Shown in pieces: positions 19,512-27,978 of a stretch of DNA of 59,912 nt. The stretch is from Lachnospiraceae bacterium. GTDB lineage: Bacteria > Bacillota > Clostridia > Lachnospirales > Lachnospiraceae. Each line of letters begins with the position of its first letter. Positions within the stretch are counted from its first letter, which is position 1. The position numbers and the translations under genes are program-made. The DNA lies in contig SVFQ01000018.1 of assembly GCA_015056765.1 (NCBI GenBank), forward strand, positions 1 through 59,912. The letters run 5' to 3'. Under the pieces are notes generated by a model that was not told where the DNA came from, ran no database searches, and saw nothing but the letters and a program-made list of their open reading frames with translations.

Positions 19512-20807
19512 TTAGCAGATCTTCATCTGGAACTTCTGTAAGTCACGTTCCGATTCAATCTTCTCAATCTGAGCGCCCAGACCGCGAAGCTTCTCATCGA
19601 AGTCTTCGTATCCACGCTCTACATAGCGAATATCATCTACTGTAGAGATACCGTCTGCTGCAAGAGCGGCAAGTACCAATGCTGCACCTGCACGAAGGTC
19701 AGGAGCTACGATATTGGCTCCTGTGTAGCTATTTACACCATAGATGAATGCGGTACGACCTTCCACCTTTACATCCGCTCCCATCTTAGTCAGCTCATCT
19801 ACGTATTTGAAACGATTCTCGAAGATGCTCTCTGTCACCATGCTAGCACCGCTGGCAAGCCCTAAAGTCACTGCAATCTGTGGCTGCATGTCAGTAGGGA
19901 ATCCAGGGTAAGGCAAAGTCTTTACCTGTGTATGGGTCAGACCCTTTGCTGCTACCACGCGGACAGCATCATCGCTTTCCTCAATCTCACATCCAATCTC
20001 CTGCAATTTCGCAGTGATGGACTCAAGATGCTTCGGAATGACGTTCTTCACTGTGACATCGCCCTTTGTGGCTGCTGCCGCAAACATAAAAGTACCTGCT
20101 TCAATCTGATCCGGAATGATAGCGTACTCTGTACCGTGCAATTTCTCTACACCCTTAATACGAATGATATCGGTACCGGCACCTTTAATATTTGCTCCCA
20201 TGCTGTTTAGGAAGTTGGCAAGGTCTACCACGTGAGGCTCTTTTGCTGCATTCTCGATGATGGTGAGGCCCTCTGCCATAACCGCTGCCATCATGACATT
20301 GATGGTGGCACCTACGGTAACCATATCCATGTAGATATGATTGCCTTTCAAAGGACCCTTCGCCTCAGTCAAAATCATACCGTGCTCGATACGGACATCA
20401 GCGCCCAGTGCTCTCCAGCCCTTCATATGCTGATCGATAGGTCTGGAACCGATATTGCATCCACCGGGCAGTACAACTGCTGCCTTTCCGCACTTACCAA
20501 GAAGCGCACCGATCAAATAATAGGATGCACGAATCTTCTTTACAAAGTCTGCAGTGATGCTAAGACTTGTAATCTGAGATCCATTAATCTTTACTGTATG
20601 TCTGTCAACACGATTTGTGATAACGCCAATGCTTTCCATGGCCTGTAGCATGATATTGGTATCACGCACATCAGGCATGTTCTCTATTAAAACGGTTTCA
20701 TCCGTCATGAGTGCTGCTGCCAAGATAGGTAATGCTGCATTCTTTGCGCCGCCGATCTCGACTTCACCCACCAAAGGATTGCCACCTTTGATTGCGTACT
20801 GTTCCAT
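19512..20807 (-). CDS. murA: UDP-N-acetylglucosamine 1-carboxyvinyltransferase
   Basis: A 431-residue enzyme that transfers enolpyruvate from PEP to UDP-GlcNAc, the first committed step of peptidoglycan synthesis. The start ATG at 20807 (MEQYAIKGGNPLVGEV) has CGGAGAG upstream; an in-frame start 60 bases earlier lies inside the promoter. The PEP-binding Cys loop is present as VVLPGGCNIGSRPIDQH, so fosfomycin sensitivity is expected in principle. KNAALPILAAALM and PYPGFPTDMQPQ are further hallmarks. The gene is monocistronic by its promoter and terminator. Confidence 0.97.
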   Translation of the reverse strand: MEQYAIKGGNPLVGEVEIGGAKNAALPILAAALMTDETVLIENMPDVRDTNIMLQAMESIGVITNRVDRHTVKINGSQITSLSITADFVKKIRASYYLIGALLGKCGKAAVVLPGGCNIGSRPIDQHMKGWRALGADVRIEHGMILTEAKGPLKGNHIYMDMVTVGATINVMMAAVMAEGLTIIENAAKEPHVVDLANFLNSMGANIKGAGTDIIRIKGVEKLHGTEYAIIPDQIEAGTFMFAAAATKGDVTVKNVIPKHLESITAKLQEIGCEIEESDDAVRVVAAKGLTHTQVKTLPYPGFPTDMQPQIAVTLGLASGASMVTESIFENRFKYVDELTKMGADVKVEGRTAFIYGVNSYTGANIVAPDLRAGAALVLAALAADGISTVDDIRYVERGYEDFDEKLRGLGAQIEKIESERDLQKFQMKIC

Positions 20808-20838
20808 ACTACTCTCCGTTCGCAAAATACTATTCCTT

Positions 20839-20867
20839 ATTATATCACGAGTATGTCTAACTATCAA
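20839..20867 (-). promoter_or_regulatory. Promoter of murA
   Basis: On the minus strand TTGATA (20867-20862) and a perfect TATAAT (20844-20839) are separated by 17 bases. Transcription would start near 20832, 25 bases before the start codon. Confidence 0.8.
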
Positions 20868-20889
20868 ATTGCAAGGCCTTAAAAACGGC

Positions 20890-22560
20890 TTAGTTTAAGT
20901 ATTTAACAGGGTTCACAGCCGTTCCGCCGATACGGATTTCAAAGTGCAAATGCGGTCCCGTACTGTTACCTGTATTACCACTTAACGCAATCTTTTGTCC
21001 CTGCTTTACAGTTTGGCCTGCGCTTACCAGAATCTTACTCAAGTGTCCGTATCTGGTCTCTCTGCCATCCGGGTGCTGGATATAGATGACACGTCCATAA
21101 CCGCTACCCCAACCGGCACGAGTAACCACACCACCGCAAGAAGCCATAACCGCTGTACCGATAGGTACTGCGTAATCAAGACCTTTGTGGTAAGTACTTG
21201 CGCCACGCTTCGGCTGTTTACGACCACCGAATCCGGAAGAAATACGACCACCGGATACCGGTCTGATATAAGTCGGTGGGATTTTGGTACCACGCTCTAC
21301 AATCTTTGGCACCGCTTCCACATCCACTTCTTGTTTCAGGATATCCGTGGTAACGACGCTATTGTTACGATAGTTGACTACAGCTACTACCCGGCGATGA
21401 CCGCTGGATGGCTGCTGCAAAGTCTGGGTCTGGTTCGTGTACCAGTCGTCATTATCTACATACTGAATCTCAGCTTCATAATCTTCTTCGTAGTACTTCT
21501 CTTCCTGACGTACTACAGAAAGCTCCGGTTCCGGCACAGAAATAGTGATTTCATCTCCGGCACGAATCATAGTGGTATCGTCCTTTAATACCTCATTCAT
21601 GGCCACGATGTCCTCGATGCTCATATGGAACATCTCAGAAATCTCGCCCAAGGTATCACCGGACTTCACTTCATAGGTCTGGGGAGTTTCCTGGTCCTTT
21701 GTGATATCATCAAGGGCTATGGAAAGCTCCGTAATATCCTTCTCATTCAGGTAGCATCCCACCACCTGCACATGGTCCTCGAAATCCATATCGATCAGAC
21801 CCAGTTCAAAGTCTTCGAAATTCTTTTTCTGATTATCTGCTTCTATCTCTGCGTCTGCGATTTCCTCATCCAGACTGGCAAAAAGACCTGCCTCCATAAG
21901 TTTAGACGCATCATAAAAAGCCTGCTGCTCTTCCACTTCCTGCTGCTTTTCTTCGGTGGTATTGTACACCCTGGTGGTCAGTACATTCAGCACGCTGCTA
22001 TTATCCGCAATCAGCTCCGCTCTGTAGTTGCCGGCCTCATCGTATTTATCCAGGGCTGCCCAAAGCACCGCTTCTACTTCAACCAGGGAATTCAGATTCA
22101 CCATGTAATCACCGATTTTCATGGTGTAGCCCCAGATACGCTCTTTCTGCTGGCCATCTGTCATGACCTTTGTCATAGCGTCCACCGTCTCCTGCTTGGG
22201 AGTCTTAAAGCCCACCAGGGAACGGTCCTCTTCAAACCGCAGTGTGGTATCGGAATACCGCATATTCACATTGGAATTCACAAAGCTTTTGCCGGAAAGC
22301 AGGGAGGAAATCACGTCTGCAGACTGGTGCTGCTTTTCGTTTAAATCTTTACTATAAAAAGCTCTTCTGGCATCAGCCAAAAGTCCATAGGCCTGCTCTT
22401 TCTCGTCCACAAGTCCCGCGTAAGTATCATTGATATACACCTTATAGCAGCTGACTTCCGTGGTATCTACTTTGTGAAAACACGGAAAACACAGCGCCGC
22501 TACAAAAGCCGCCGCTGCTGAAATCTTATAAAACTGTAATCTACTTTTTGCCTTTAACAT
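20890..22560 (-). CDS. LysM/M23 peptidoglycan endopeptidase
   Basis: About 556 residues from the ATG at 22560 (MLKAKSRLQ); an upstream in-frame start at 22581 is possible, and either way the gene overlaps the end of the flavoreductase gene. The N terminus has one transmembrane anchor (about residues 12-30). A middle helical region leads to a LysM domain (YEVKSGDTLGEISEMFHMS...) near residues 295-345, a G5-like stretch (VVTTDILKQEVDVEAVPKIV) and a C-terminal M23/LytM domain. Zinc ligands are seen in HKGLDY and HLHFE, so the peptidase is probably active. It should cut cross-links in the wall during growth or daughter-cell separation, and is placed next to murA. Confidence 0.92.
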   Translation of the reverse strand: MLKAKSRLQFYKISAAAAFVAALCFPCFHKVDTTEVSCYKVYINDTYAGLVDEKEQAYGLLADARRAFYSKDLNEKQHQSADVISSLLSGKSFVNSNVNMRYSDTTLRFEEDRSLVGFKTPKQETVDAMTKVMTDGQQKERIWGYTMKIGDYMVNLNSLVEVEAVLWAALDKYDEAGNYRAELIADNSSVLNVLTTRVYNTTEEKQQEVEEQQAFYDASKLMEAGLFASLDEEIADAEIEADNQKKNFEDFELGLIDMDFEDHVQVVGCYLNEKDITELSIALDDITKDQETPQTYEVKSGDTLGEISEMFHMSIEDIVAMNEVLKDDTTMIRAGDEITISVPEPELSVVRQEEKYYEEDYEAEIQYVDNDDWYTNQTQTLQQPSSGHRRVVAVVNYRNNSVVTTDILKQEVDVEAVPKIVERGTKIPPTYIRPVSGGRISSGFGGRKQPKRGASTYHKGLDYAVPIGTAVMASCGGVVTRAGWGSGYGRVIYIQHPDGRETRYGHLSKILVSAGQTVKQGQKIALSGNTGNSTGPHLHFEIRIGGTAVNPVKYLN

Positions 22561-23119
22561 CTTTCTTAACACTATATCCAAACTTACCGATTCTCTCGCC
22601 TAGGGCGTAATACTGTCCGTGAGAGTACACGATAGGGTCTGCCCATTCCAAATGGAAGGTGCCCTTCTCGTCCATATATTTGTCATCAGCGTGCACACAC
22701 TCTACCTTTGCGATGAACATGGTATGACTGCCCAGTTCTCGCTTCTCGGTGACACGGCACTCCAGACTCATAGGAGACTCTTTGATGATAGGGGCTTTCA
22801 CTTCTTTGCCGGGCAAAGGTGTAAGGCCACATTTTTCCCATTTATTCTCTTTCGCGCCACTACGCACGCCGCAATAATCCGTCGCAAAACATAAATCCTT
22901 GGTGGTGAGATTCAGCACAAACTCTCCCGTCTCTTCAATCATATGATAAGAGAACCTGGAAGGACGCACCGAGATAGACACCATCACCGGGTCAGAGCAC
23001 ACCGTGCCCGCCCATGCTACTGTAAAAAGATTGGTATTGCCCGCAAGGTCTGCCACTGATACCAATACCGCCGGCAGAGGATAAAGCATATTTCCCGGTC
23101 TCCAAATCTCTTTTGCCAT
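22541..23119 (-). CDS. Flavin reductase-like (FMN-binding) protein
   Basis: A 192-residue protein of the flavin reductase/FMN-binding split-barrel family. The ATG at 23119 (MAKEIWRPGNM) has GAAAGGGAAAG upstream and is preferred over one 27 bases earlier inside the upstream hairpin. Typical motifs are LVSVADLAGNTNLFTVAWAG, VSISVRPSRFSYHMI, EFVLNLTTKDL and a late GSHTMFIAKVECVHAD. Such proteins reduce free flavin or carry FMN for redox reactions. Its 3' end overlaps the peptidase gene by about 20 bases, so translation may be coupled. Substrate unknown. Confidence 0.88.
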   Translation of the reverse strand: MAKEIWRPGNMLYPLPAVLVSVADLAGNTNLFTVAWAGTVCSDPVMVSISVRPSRFSYHMIEETGEFVLNLTTKDLCFATDYCGVRSGAKENKWEKCGLTPLPGKEVKAPIIKESPMSLECRVTEKRELGSHTMFIAKVECVHADDKYMDEKGTFHLEWADPIVYSHGQYYALGERIGKFGYSVKKDVKGKK

Positions 23120-23140
23120 AACTTTCCCTTTCAGACAATA

Positions 23141-23165
23141 AGGCAACTCACCTGGTGAGTTGCCT
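23141..23165 (-). terminator. Perfect hairpin between two minus-strand genes
   Basis: AGGCAACTCACC pairs with GGTGAGTTGCCT almost without a loop. It lies between the stop of the coiled-coil gene and the start of the flavoreductase gene. The U-run after it is short (TTATTG), so this may be a weak terminator or a palindromic protein site. Confidence 0.55.
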
Positions 23166-23214
23166 CAAAACGGGATATCCCGTACTTTCACTCTACAAAT
23201 TATCGATACTAGGC

Positions 23215-23805
23215 TTAAATAATATGCAGAATCTGTAAAACCTGTAACGCAATACTTCCTAAGGATGCAAGCAGCGCCAGAATCACAAGGGGCAAAAGCG
23301 CTCCGGAAGTATGTACGGAATCTACAGATTCCTGCACAGCAGACTTAATCTCTTCTGTCTGCTTTGGCAATTCTTCCTGAATCACAGCCTGCACATTTCG
23401 GTACACCTTTACATTTTCTTTATGCACGAAGTCCTCAGAGTCTTTCATAAGCTTACTGATTTCTTCCTTCTGTGCAGAAAGTCTATCTTCAAAGTTGGTA
23501 CCAAGTTTCTCAGAAAGTTCAGCCTTTAACTCTTCGCAAATCTTCATCAGCTCTTCAGACTGATCCGGGGTCTCGATTTTCTGTACCTCTGCGATTTTCT
23601 TCAGGCCTTCTTCTAAGACTTCACGAACTTTCTCTGCATTCTCTATATTTAACTGATTGGACTTCTGAATCTCAACGATAGCATTCTCATACCCTGCCAG
23701 CTCACCATGAAGTCTGGCATTCTCCTGTGCCTCAGCTTCTGCATTGGCACGAATGATATCCTGTGCATTTTTTCTCTGTGCAAAACGATCAATAAATCCG
23801 TCCAT
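23215..23805 (-). CDS. Coiled-coil protein with C-terminal membrane anchor
   Basis: A 196-residue protein of unknown function. Residues about 15-160 are rich in Glu, Lys, Gln and Ala with heptad-like spacing and almost no Gly or Pro, so a long coiled coil is expected. The last 25 residues (ALLPLVILALLASLGSIALQ...) form a single hydrophobic tail anchor with only a few residues after it, placing the coiled coil in the cytoplasm. GGGGAGGTTTC precedes the start. No catalytic motif is visible. A scaffold or apparatus-tethering role is possible; this is inference only. Confidence 0.75.
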   Translation of the reverse strand: MDGFIDRFAQRKNAQDIIRANAEAEAQENARLHGELAGYENAIVEIQKSNQLNIENAEKVREVLEEGLKKIAEVQKIETPDQSEELMKICEELKAELSEKLGTNFEDRLSAQKEEISKLMKDSEDFVHKENVKVYRNVQAVIQEELPKQTEEIKSAVQESVDSVHTSGALLPLVILALLASLGSIALQVLQILHII

Positions 23806-24176
23806 AGAAACCTCCCCTTAGGTCATAAGCTTCTTTTCAAGCTATCTTCATAAGTCTACCATTTTAGCCCTATTTTTACAATTCTTCAGGCCCTTTTTGT
23901 GGCTCCAAATTCGGAATTTCGGGGAGGTGGTGCAAATTGCCGGTTAATTTTTGTGCATATTTCACAATTATGCATACCTATTTTTGACATCCATTATTCA
24001 TATTTACCATATGTTTATTTCTTGTTCATAATTTGTTCATAAACATTCACTATACTATAAATAAATCAAGAAACACATAGATTAATTTTTTCATAATAGC
24101 CCAGGTGCTCGCAAGGTGCCTGGGCACTCCTCATTTATGGAGCATTTAAAAAGCCTCGGCGTCGCCGAGGCTTATA
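23806..24176. other. 371-base intergenic region with hairpins and a possible plus-strand RNA
   Basis: This gap between two divergent-looking but both minus-strand genes is AT-rich from 23930 to 24100. On the plus strand TTGTTC (24033-24038), 17 bases, TATAAA (24056-24061) resemble a promoter, followed by a GCCCAGG/CCTGGGC hairpin (24099-24125), a CTCC/GGAG hairpin (about 24127-24142) and the terminator stem at 24152-24172. The promoter of the coiled-coil gene must also lie here. No protein gene is seen. Confidence 0.4.
24152..24172 (-). terminator. Terminator of the alarmone synthetase gene
   Basis: AGCCTCGGCG and CGCCGAGGCT form a perfect GC-rich stem, and the minus strand continues with TTTTTAAAT. 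It is four bases past the stop codon of the synthetase gene. Confidence 0.88.
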
Positions 24177-24815
24177 TTATTCTTTACTGTAATTCTGTAC
24201 TTCTTCGTTCAGGCTAAGCATTCGCTCATCCAGCAGAGATACGATCTCGGCGCACATGATGAGTTCGTCTTTCAGACTCTGCGGCGCGTTTCCTTCGAAC
24301 TTGTAATTCATCTTATGCTCTAAGGATGCCCAGAAGTCCATGGCTACTGTACGAATCTGGATTTCCACCTTTGTCTCTACTACGCGGTCCGTCAGATACA
24401 CCGGTATAGAAACAATCATGTGGTAACTCTTATATCCGCTTGGTTTTGGTTTCACTAAATAATCCTTCACGGATATGACTTTAATGTCTCGCTGCTTACT
24501 GATGATGTCAGCGATACGATAGATATCAGAAGTAAAGGAACAAATGACGCGGACACCTGCGATGTCGTTCACATATTCCACCATATTTCCAAGGCTAACT
24601 TCTCTGCCCTGCTTCTTTAATTTCTTTACAATACTTTCTGTACTTTTCAGACGAGACTTCACGTGCTCGATTGGATTATAGCTATGCACCTGTTGAAACT
24701 CTTCGTTGAGAATTTCAATCTTTGCCTCAATCTGCTTCATGGCCGCGGAGTACACCAGCATCAACTCGGTCCAAGTCTCCACACTGCCTTCATTATCCAT
24801 TAAATAATCGTCCAT
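24177..24815 (-). CDS. Small alarmone synthetase (RelQ-like GTP pyrophosphokinase)
   Basis: A 212-residue single-domain (p)ppGpp synthetase, the size of RelQ/YjbM-type proteins and lacking the HD hydrolase, TGS and ACT domains of long RelA/SpoT. Synthetase motifs are visible: VNDIAGVRVICSF, KPKPSGYKSYHMIVSIP (nucleotide G-loop) and VEIQIRTVAMDFWASLEHK with the catalytic Glu. The N-terminal helices carry YNPIEHVKSRLKS. The enzyme makes (p)ppGpp from ATP and GTP or GDP, usually on transcriptional induction by envelope stress. It has its own extended -10 promoter and a strong terminator, so it is probably monocistronic. RelP is an alternative to RelQ. Confidence 0.92.
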   Translation of the reverse strand: MDDYLMDNEGSVETWTELMLVYSAAMKQIEAKIEILNEEFQQVHSYNPIEHVKSRLKSTESIVKKLKKQGREVSLGNMVEYVNDIAGVRVICSFTSDIYRIADIISKQRDIKVISVKDYLVKPKPSGYKSYHMIVSIPVYLTDRVVETKVEIQIRTVAMDFWASLEHKMNYKFEGNAPQSLKDELIMCAEIVSLLDERMLSLNEEVQNYSKE

Positions 24816-24849
24816 AGTTTCCTCGACAATCGTTTATTTTCCCTTTTCT

Positions 24850-24855
24850 ATTATA
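24850..24855 (-). promoter_or_regulatory. Extended -10 promoter of the alarmone synthetase
   Basis: The minus strand reads TATGGTATAAT, a perfect -10 with a TG extension, 35-40 bases upstream of the start codon. No good -35 is seen 17 bases upstream, in keeping with an extended -10 or regulated promoter. Confidence 0.65.
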
Positions 24856-24931
24856 CCATACGGAAGCTTGTAGAGGGCTTTTCGAGCGCATTTCACCCAT
24901 GAAATTTCTATAAAGAATTCCTGCATTCCAT

Positions 24932-26587
24932 CTAGAATTTTACTACTACTGTTCCGTCCACAACCCGAATGGATCCTTCATCCGGATAGCTTGGCATAGC
25001 CTGTACTTCCGGCTTCTCTGCCAACGCATTGGCATCTCCGAGAGTAGGTGCATAGCCTACCCATATGCGCATATATCCCTGCCAACCGGAGTCATTTAAA
25101 ACCGTGGCATTGCCACGATACCAGAAAGGTGCCACCTGCATCTGATCTAACTCACCCATGTTGGTGAAGCTTTCATCAGACTTCTTAAACTCATTCAAAT
25201 ACACCACCGGCAAGCTGTCATCATAACCTTCTACAGATTTGATACGAGTCACCAAAGTAGTGAAATAACTGGTAGCTTCACTGCGCATGATGTCCGCCTT
25301 TAGATACGTCGCATTATCATGGTGCAGGAATACGATATCCATGAGAAGGAATAAAACTGCACCGAGGATGGTCGCGTATTTTGCTACTGCATTACCAGCT
25401 TTCTTTGAAGTTGCTTTTTCATCAGAATCCTGACCAGAAGTCATCACGTCGTCCTGACTGCAAGCACAGCCATTCAGAATATCCTGGATTGTCATCGCCA
25501 AAAATGCGAAAAGCAAGCACTGGCTATATAACATGATGCCATAGATGTAAGAAATCTCTCTATCGCACATCACATAGATGAAGTCTGCTGCCATAGGGAA
25601 TACTAATGTAGGCAGTAGAATCTGCACAAGCCTGGAAACACCCTTCACTTCATCGGCGCTTCCTTGCTCAGCATTCTTGCCAGCCTTTACTACTGCAATC
25701 ATTTTGCAAATGAGCAGCACCAAAAGGACAACGATTGCCACATAGCGATATTTACCAAGTGCCATCGGGAACATATTGGTTCTGAGGTCCGCCTTTGGTG
25801 CAAAGAACTCAGCATACGCTACGCCGATGCGATTTATGTAAGTCATCACGGTCGCATCACCCATATTAGACAGGCCCTGGTAACCGGACATACTGATGCC
25901 CTGAATTGCCAAGAAAAGCTGATTCATCGCTACATAGAAAAGCAGGAACGCTCCGCATGCCAGTACATAGTAAAGCGCATCCAGCCAGTAGGACTTCCAT
26001 GTACGGCCTGCCTTTAAAGACTTCTGGATAAATACCAAAAGCATCACGGTGATGGCCACCGGAATATAAGCCTGGTAGATACCGACAGAGGCACCAATCA
26101 GTACAATGCCGCCCAGAAAGCCATACCATTTTCTACATTTTTCTAGCAGGTAAACGCCGGTGATACTGCCTAGAATCGCCATAGCATAGTAAGGAGCCGT
26201 AAAGATATAGCCAAACAGACTTGTCACGGAAGGGAATGCCGCCATGACACCGCTTAGTAGCACAATGAGCCATTCGTTTTTGATTTCTAAAAGCTCAATC
26301 AAAAGGCATACCGCAACCGCAATGGCTAAAATGGTCCACAGGCCGTTAAAAAGTGGCATGCTAAAATGTGTACTGCCGAAAACTTTTTTACCAAGGTCGT
26401 CACAGATTCCCAGCATCCATCTTCCCAGCACATAGGTATTTCCCACGCCATAAAAGTTTTCCAAATCATCGTGGAAAGAAAACTTATTAAACAGTGCCAT
26501 GCCGTGAGAAAGCACGCCCCAAATCAGGGTGCTCAGGAACGCCACGCGAGTGGTACGTTTGAATTTATTTGTAATCGTTTCTATCAT
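24932..26587 (-). CDS. GtrII-like polytopic membrane glucosyltransferase
   Basis: About 551 residues from the ATG at 26587 (MIETITNKF), which has GAGGAATAT upstream; a GTG at 26635 with AGGAGAGG farther upstream is the alternative (567 residues). The protein has about ten hydrophobic helices. The early segment FSFHDDLENFYGVGNTYVLGRWML, with the acidic DD near the first extracellular loop, and FNGLWTILAIAVAVCLLIE are typical of the glucosyltransferase GtrII family, whose members transfer sugars from lipid carriers outside the membrane. The C-terminal 100 residues are extracellular and soluble. It may decorate a wall polymer. No GtrA or GtrB partner is adjacent. Confidence 0.8.
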   Translation of the reverse strand: MIETITNKFKRTTRVAFLSTLIWGVLSHGMALFNKFSFHDDLENFYGVGNTYVLGRWMLGICDDLGKKVFGSTHFSMPLFNGLWTILAIAVAVCLLIELLEIKNEWLIVLLSGVMAAFPSVTSLFGYIFTAPYYAMAILGSITGVYLLEKCRKWYGFLGGIVLIGASVGIYQAYIPVAITVMLLVFIQKSLKAGRTWKSYWLDALYYVLACGAFLLFYVAMNQLFLAIQGISMSGYQGLSNMGDATVMTYINRIGVAYAEFFAPKADLRTNMFPMALGKYRYVAIVVLLVLLICKMIAVVKAGKNAEQGSADEVKGVSRLVQILLPTLVFPMAADFIYVMCDREISYIYGIMLYSQCLLFAFLAMTIQDILNGCACSQDDVMTSGQDSDEKATSKKAGNAVAKYATILGAVLFLLMDIVFLHHDNATYLKADIMRSEATSYFTTLVTRIKSVEGYDDSLPVVYLNEFKKSDESFTNMGELDQMQVAPFWYRGNATVLNDSGWQGYMRIWVGYAPTLGDANALAEKPEVQAMPSYPDEGSIRVVDGTVVVKF

Positions 26588-26740
26588 ATATTCCTCGTTT
26601 TCTGTGCAAACGTCATTGCGCTTTTCTTTGGACACACCGATTGCGTCCTCTCCTATTTTATGCTACCATGACAAGCAAATCAACTTAGGTGCGTTTGACG
26701 ATAAATTCTTCACGCTCCGAGTCAGTTCATCGAGGTAATT

Positions 26741-27001
26741 ATGAGAGTTTGGACAAAGTTATGGAAAGATAATCATATGCTAAAAGACATCGTCGTAGTG
26801 CGCGACGAAGACGATACTAGAACACACAAGATTTTCCATGCTCTGGAAGAGACTTGTAACAAACTAGACCTGGCTGTCCCTGTATGGCTTGACTCCAATG
26901 TAAATGAATTCAAGCGCCACAAGTCCACCAAGTTCCGCCAGGACAGTTTCGTAGAAGAAATCGAATTTGATTATATGGAATTTATGATACTAGATGAATA
27001 A
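26741..27001 (+). CDS. Small conserved-looking hypothetical protein
   Basis: An 86-residue acidic plus-strand protein. GAGGTAATT sits before its ATG and it is the only plus-strand reading frame in the neighbourhood that looks coding. No family is recognised. The composition is soluble: KIFHALEETCNKLDLAVPVW, then FKRHKSTKFRQDSFVEEIEFDYMEFMILDE. The pattern of a predicted helix followed by charged strands could fit a small regulatory or adaptor protein. It diverges from the GtrII gene across about 100 bases. Confidence 0.6.
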   Translation: MRVWTKLWKDNHMLKDIVVVRDEDDTRTHKIFHALEETCNKLDLAVPVWLDSNVNEFKRHKSTKFRQDSFVEEIEFDYMEFMILDE

Positions 27002-27023
27002 CGATACATATAAATAATGGAGA

Positions 27024-27296
27024 TCAAATCATAGCACTATTAAGACCATCGTAATAAGCCTTGTATCTATAGAAGGTTCTCCTGCTCATTCCGGTAGTTT
27101 CCATAATCTCTATAGTAGAACTGCCGCCTTCATAAAGACGCAACCATTGGTCGTAATTATTCTGCCATTTATCATCATGTTTTTTGCGACCACCAAGACT
27201 CTTATTCTCGTACTTCTTTAATTCAGCTTTGAGAGTAGCAATCTCTCCCTCTAATTCTTCAATTCTAACTAAAGCCTGTTCTAGATTCATCTTCAT
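27024..27296 (-). CDS. Small coiled-coil/HTH protein, third gene of the HigBA unit
   Basis: A 90-residue protein. Residues about 5-32 form a short coiled coil (ALVRIEELEGEIATLKAELK), then a basic GGRKKHDD linker, then a Hin-resolvase-like helix-turn-helix (DQWLRLYEGGSSTIEIME, then TTGMSRRTFYRYKAYY). It starts eight bases after the antitoxin stop, so it belongs to the toxin-antitoxin transcript. The upstream GGCGG is a weak ribosome binding site. It may be an accessory regulator or a remnant of a transposase or resolvase DNA-binding region; no catalytic part is present. Confidence 0.72.
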   Translation of the reverse strand: MKMNLEQALVRIEELEGEIATLKAELKKYENKSLGGRKKHDDKWQNNYDQWLRLYEGGSSTIEIMETTGMSRRTFYRYKAYYDGLNSAMI

Positions 27297-27304
27297 ACCG
27301 CCTG

Positions 27305-27592
27305 CTAAACCATAGTAATCTTCAACTGCTTACCTAGAGCACGCGCCAACGTTTCGAGTGTATCAAGACGAGGAAGCACAGCCCCAGATTCAATTCTGCT
27401 TATATTTGATTGACGAACTCCGCTTTTTTTTGCAAGCTCCGCTTGCGTCATATCAGCATCAATTCGAGCCTGCATAAGCGCTGCTTGAATTTGAAACTCA
27501 AGTTCCAGGGCATCCCATTCCTTTTTGAATTCTGGATTTTGTAAATCCTTCTCCAGCCCAATTTGAAAATCACTTTTTCTTCCCATTCCCAT
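27305..27592 (-). CDS. higA: HigA-type antitoxin, XRE family
   Basis: A 95-residue protein with an XRE helix-turn-helix in its C-terminal two thirds: QARIDADMTQAELAKKSGVR, QSNISRIESGAVLPRLDTLETL and ARALGKQL. It overlaps the toxin gene by 23 bases, the tight coupling usual for toxin-antitoxin pairs in HigBA order (toxin first). It should neutralise the toxin and bind the palindrome over the promoter. Confidence 0.9.
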   Translation of the reverse strand: MGMGRKSDFQIGLEKDLQNPEFKKEWDALELEFQIQAALMQARIDADMTQAELAKKSGVRQSNISRIESGAVLPRLDTLETLARALGKQLKITMV

Positions 27593-27926
27593 GCCTCCTT
27601 ATATAATCTGCTCTACGACTCTTCGCTAATTCAATTTCGTTTCTCGGAGTTTTGTTCTGCTTTTTTGTAAAGCCATTCGTTAGGATTGCCCGATCACCAA
27701 TATAAAAAAAGTATAGAATACGTTCTATATTATTTCCTTGAATAATTCTTAATTCAAAAATACCATCCTCCAAATGCTCCGAATACGGCATTTTAAGATT
27801 TGTACCAAATGTCTGTAACATCCACATTACTTTTCTGGTTTTAGCTCTCATCTTCATGTCAAGCTCATTTAAATATGGATCAATCGGATTCGTACCATCC
27901 TCAAATTTATAATAGTCTACCTGCAC
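27570..27926 (-). CDS. higB: HigB/RelE-family toxin
   Basis: A 118-residue protein of the phage-derived Gp49/HigB-like group of the RelE superfamily. It shows the typical order: YYKFEDGTNPIDPYLNEL at the start, MWMLQTFGTNLKMPYSEHLE, DGIFELRIIQGNNIERILYF, and ILTNGFTKKQNKTPRNEIELA. Family members cleave mRNA on the ribosome. The start is a GTG with AAAGGA about nine bases upstream, which may keep synthesis low. Arg in FELRI and the Lys/Arg-rich end are the expected active-site region. Confidence 0.9.
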   Translation of the reverse strand: MQVDYYKFEDGTNPIDPYLNELDMKMRAKTRKVMWMLQTFGTNLKMPYSEHLEDGIFELRIIQGNNIERILYFFYIGDRAILTNGFTKKQNKTPRNEIELAKSRRADYIRRHGNGKKK

Positions 27927-27931
27927 AGTAG

Positions 27932-27951
27932 ATATTCCTTTCTAGGAATAT
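27932..27951 (-). promoter_or_regulatory. Palindromic operator of the HigBA unit
   Basis: ATATTCCT at 27932-27939 and AGGAATAT at 27944-27951 form a perfect eight-base inverted repeat with a four-base spacer. It overlaps the -10 element and the probable transcription start of higB, the expected site for autorepression by HigA. Confidence 0.7.
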
Positions 27952-27978
27952 TATATATCCCATTTAATAAAAACTCAA
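27950..27978 (-). promoter_or_regulatory. Promoter of the HigBA unit
   Basis: On the minus strand TTGAGT (27978-27973), a 17-base spacer and a perfect TATAAT (27955-27950) precede the GTG start by about 24 bases. Confidence 0.78.

Noticed and set aside
27005..27024. TACATATAAATAATGGAGAT, nearly identical to 59627-59647
   Set aside because: The second copy is explained as aldolase codons for Y-I-N-N-W-R; in AT-rich DNA such a 20-base match with one gap may be chance, and no element joins the two sites.
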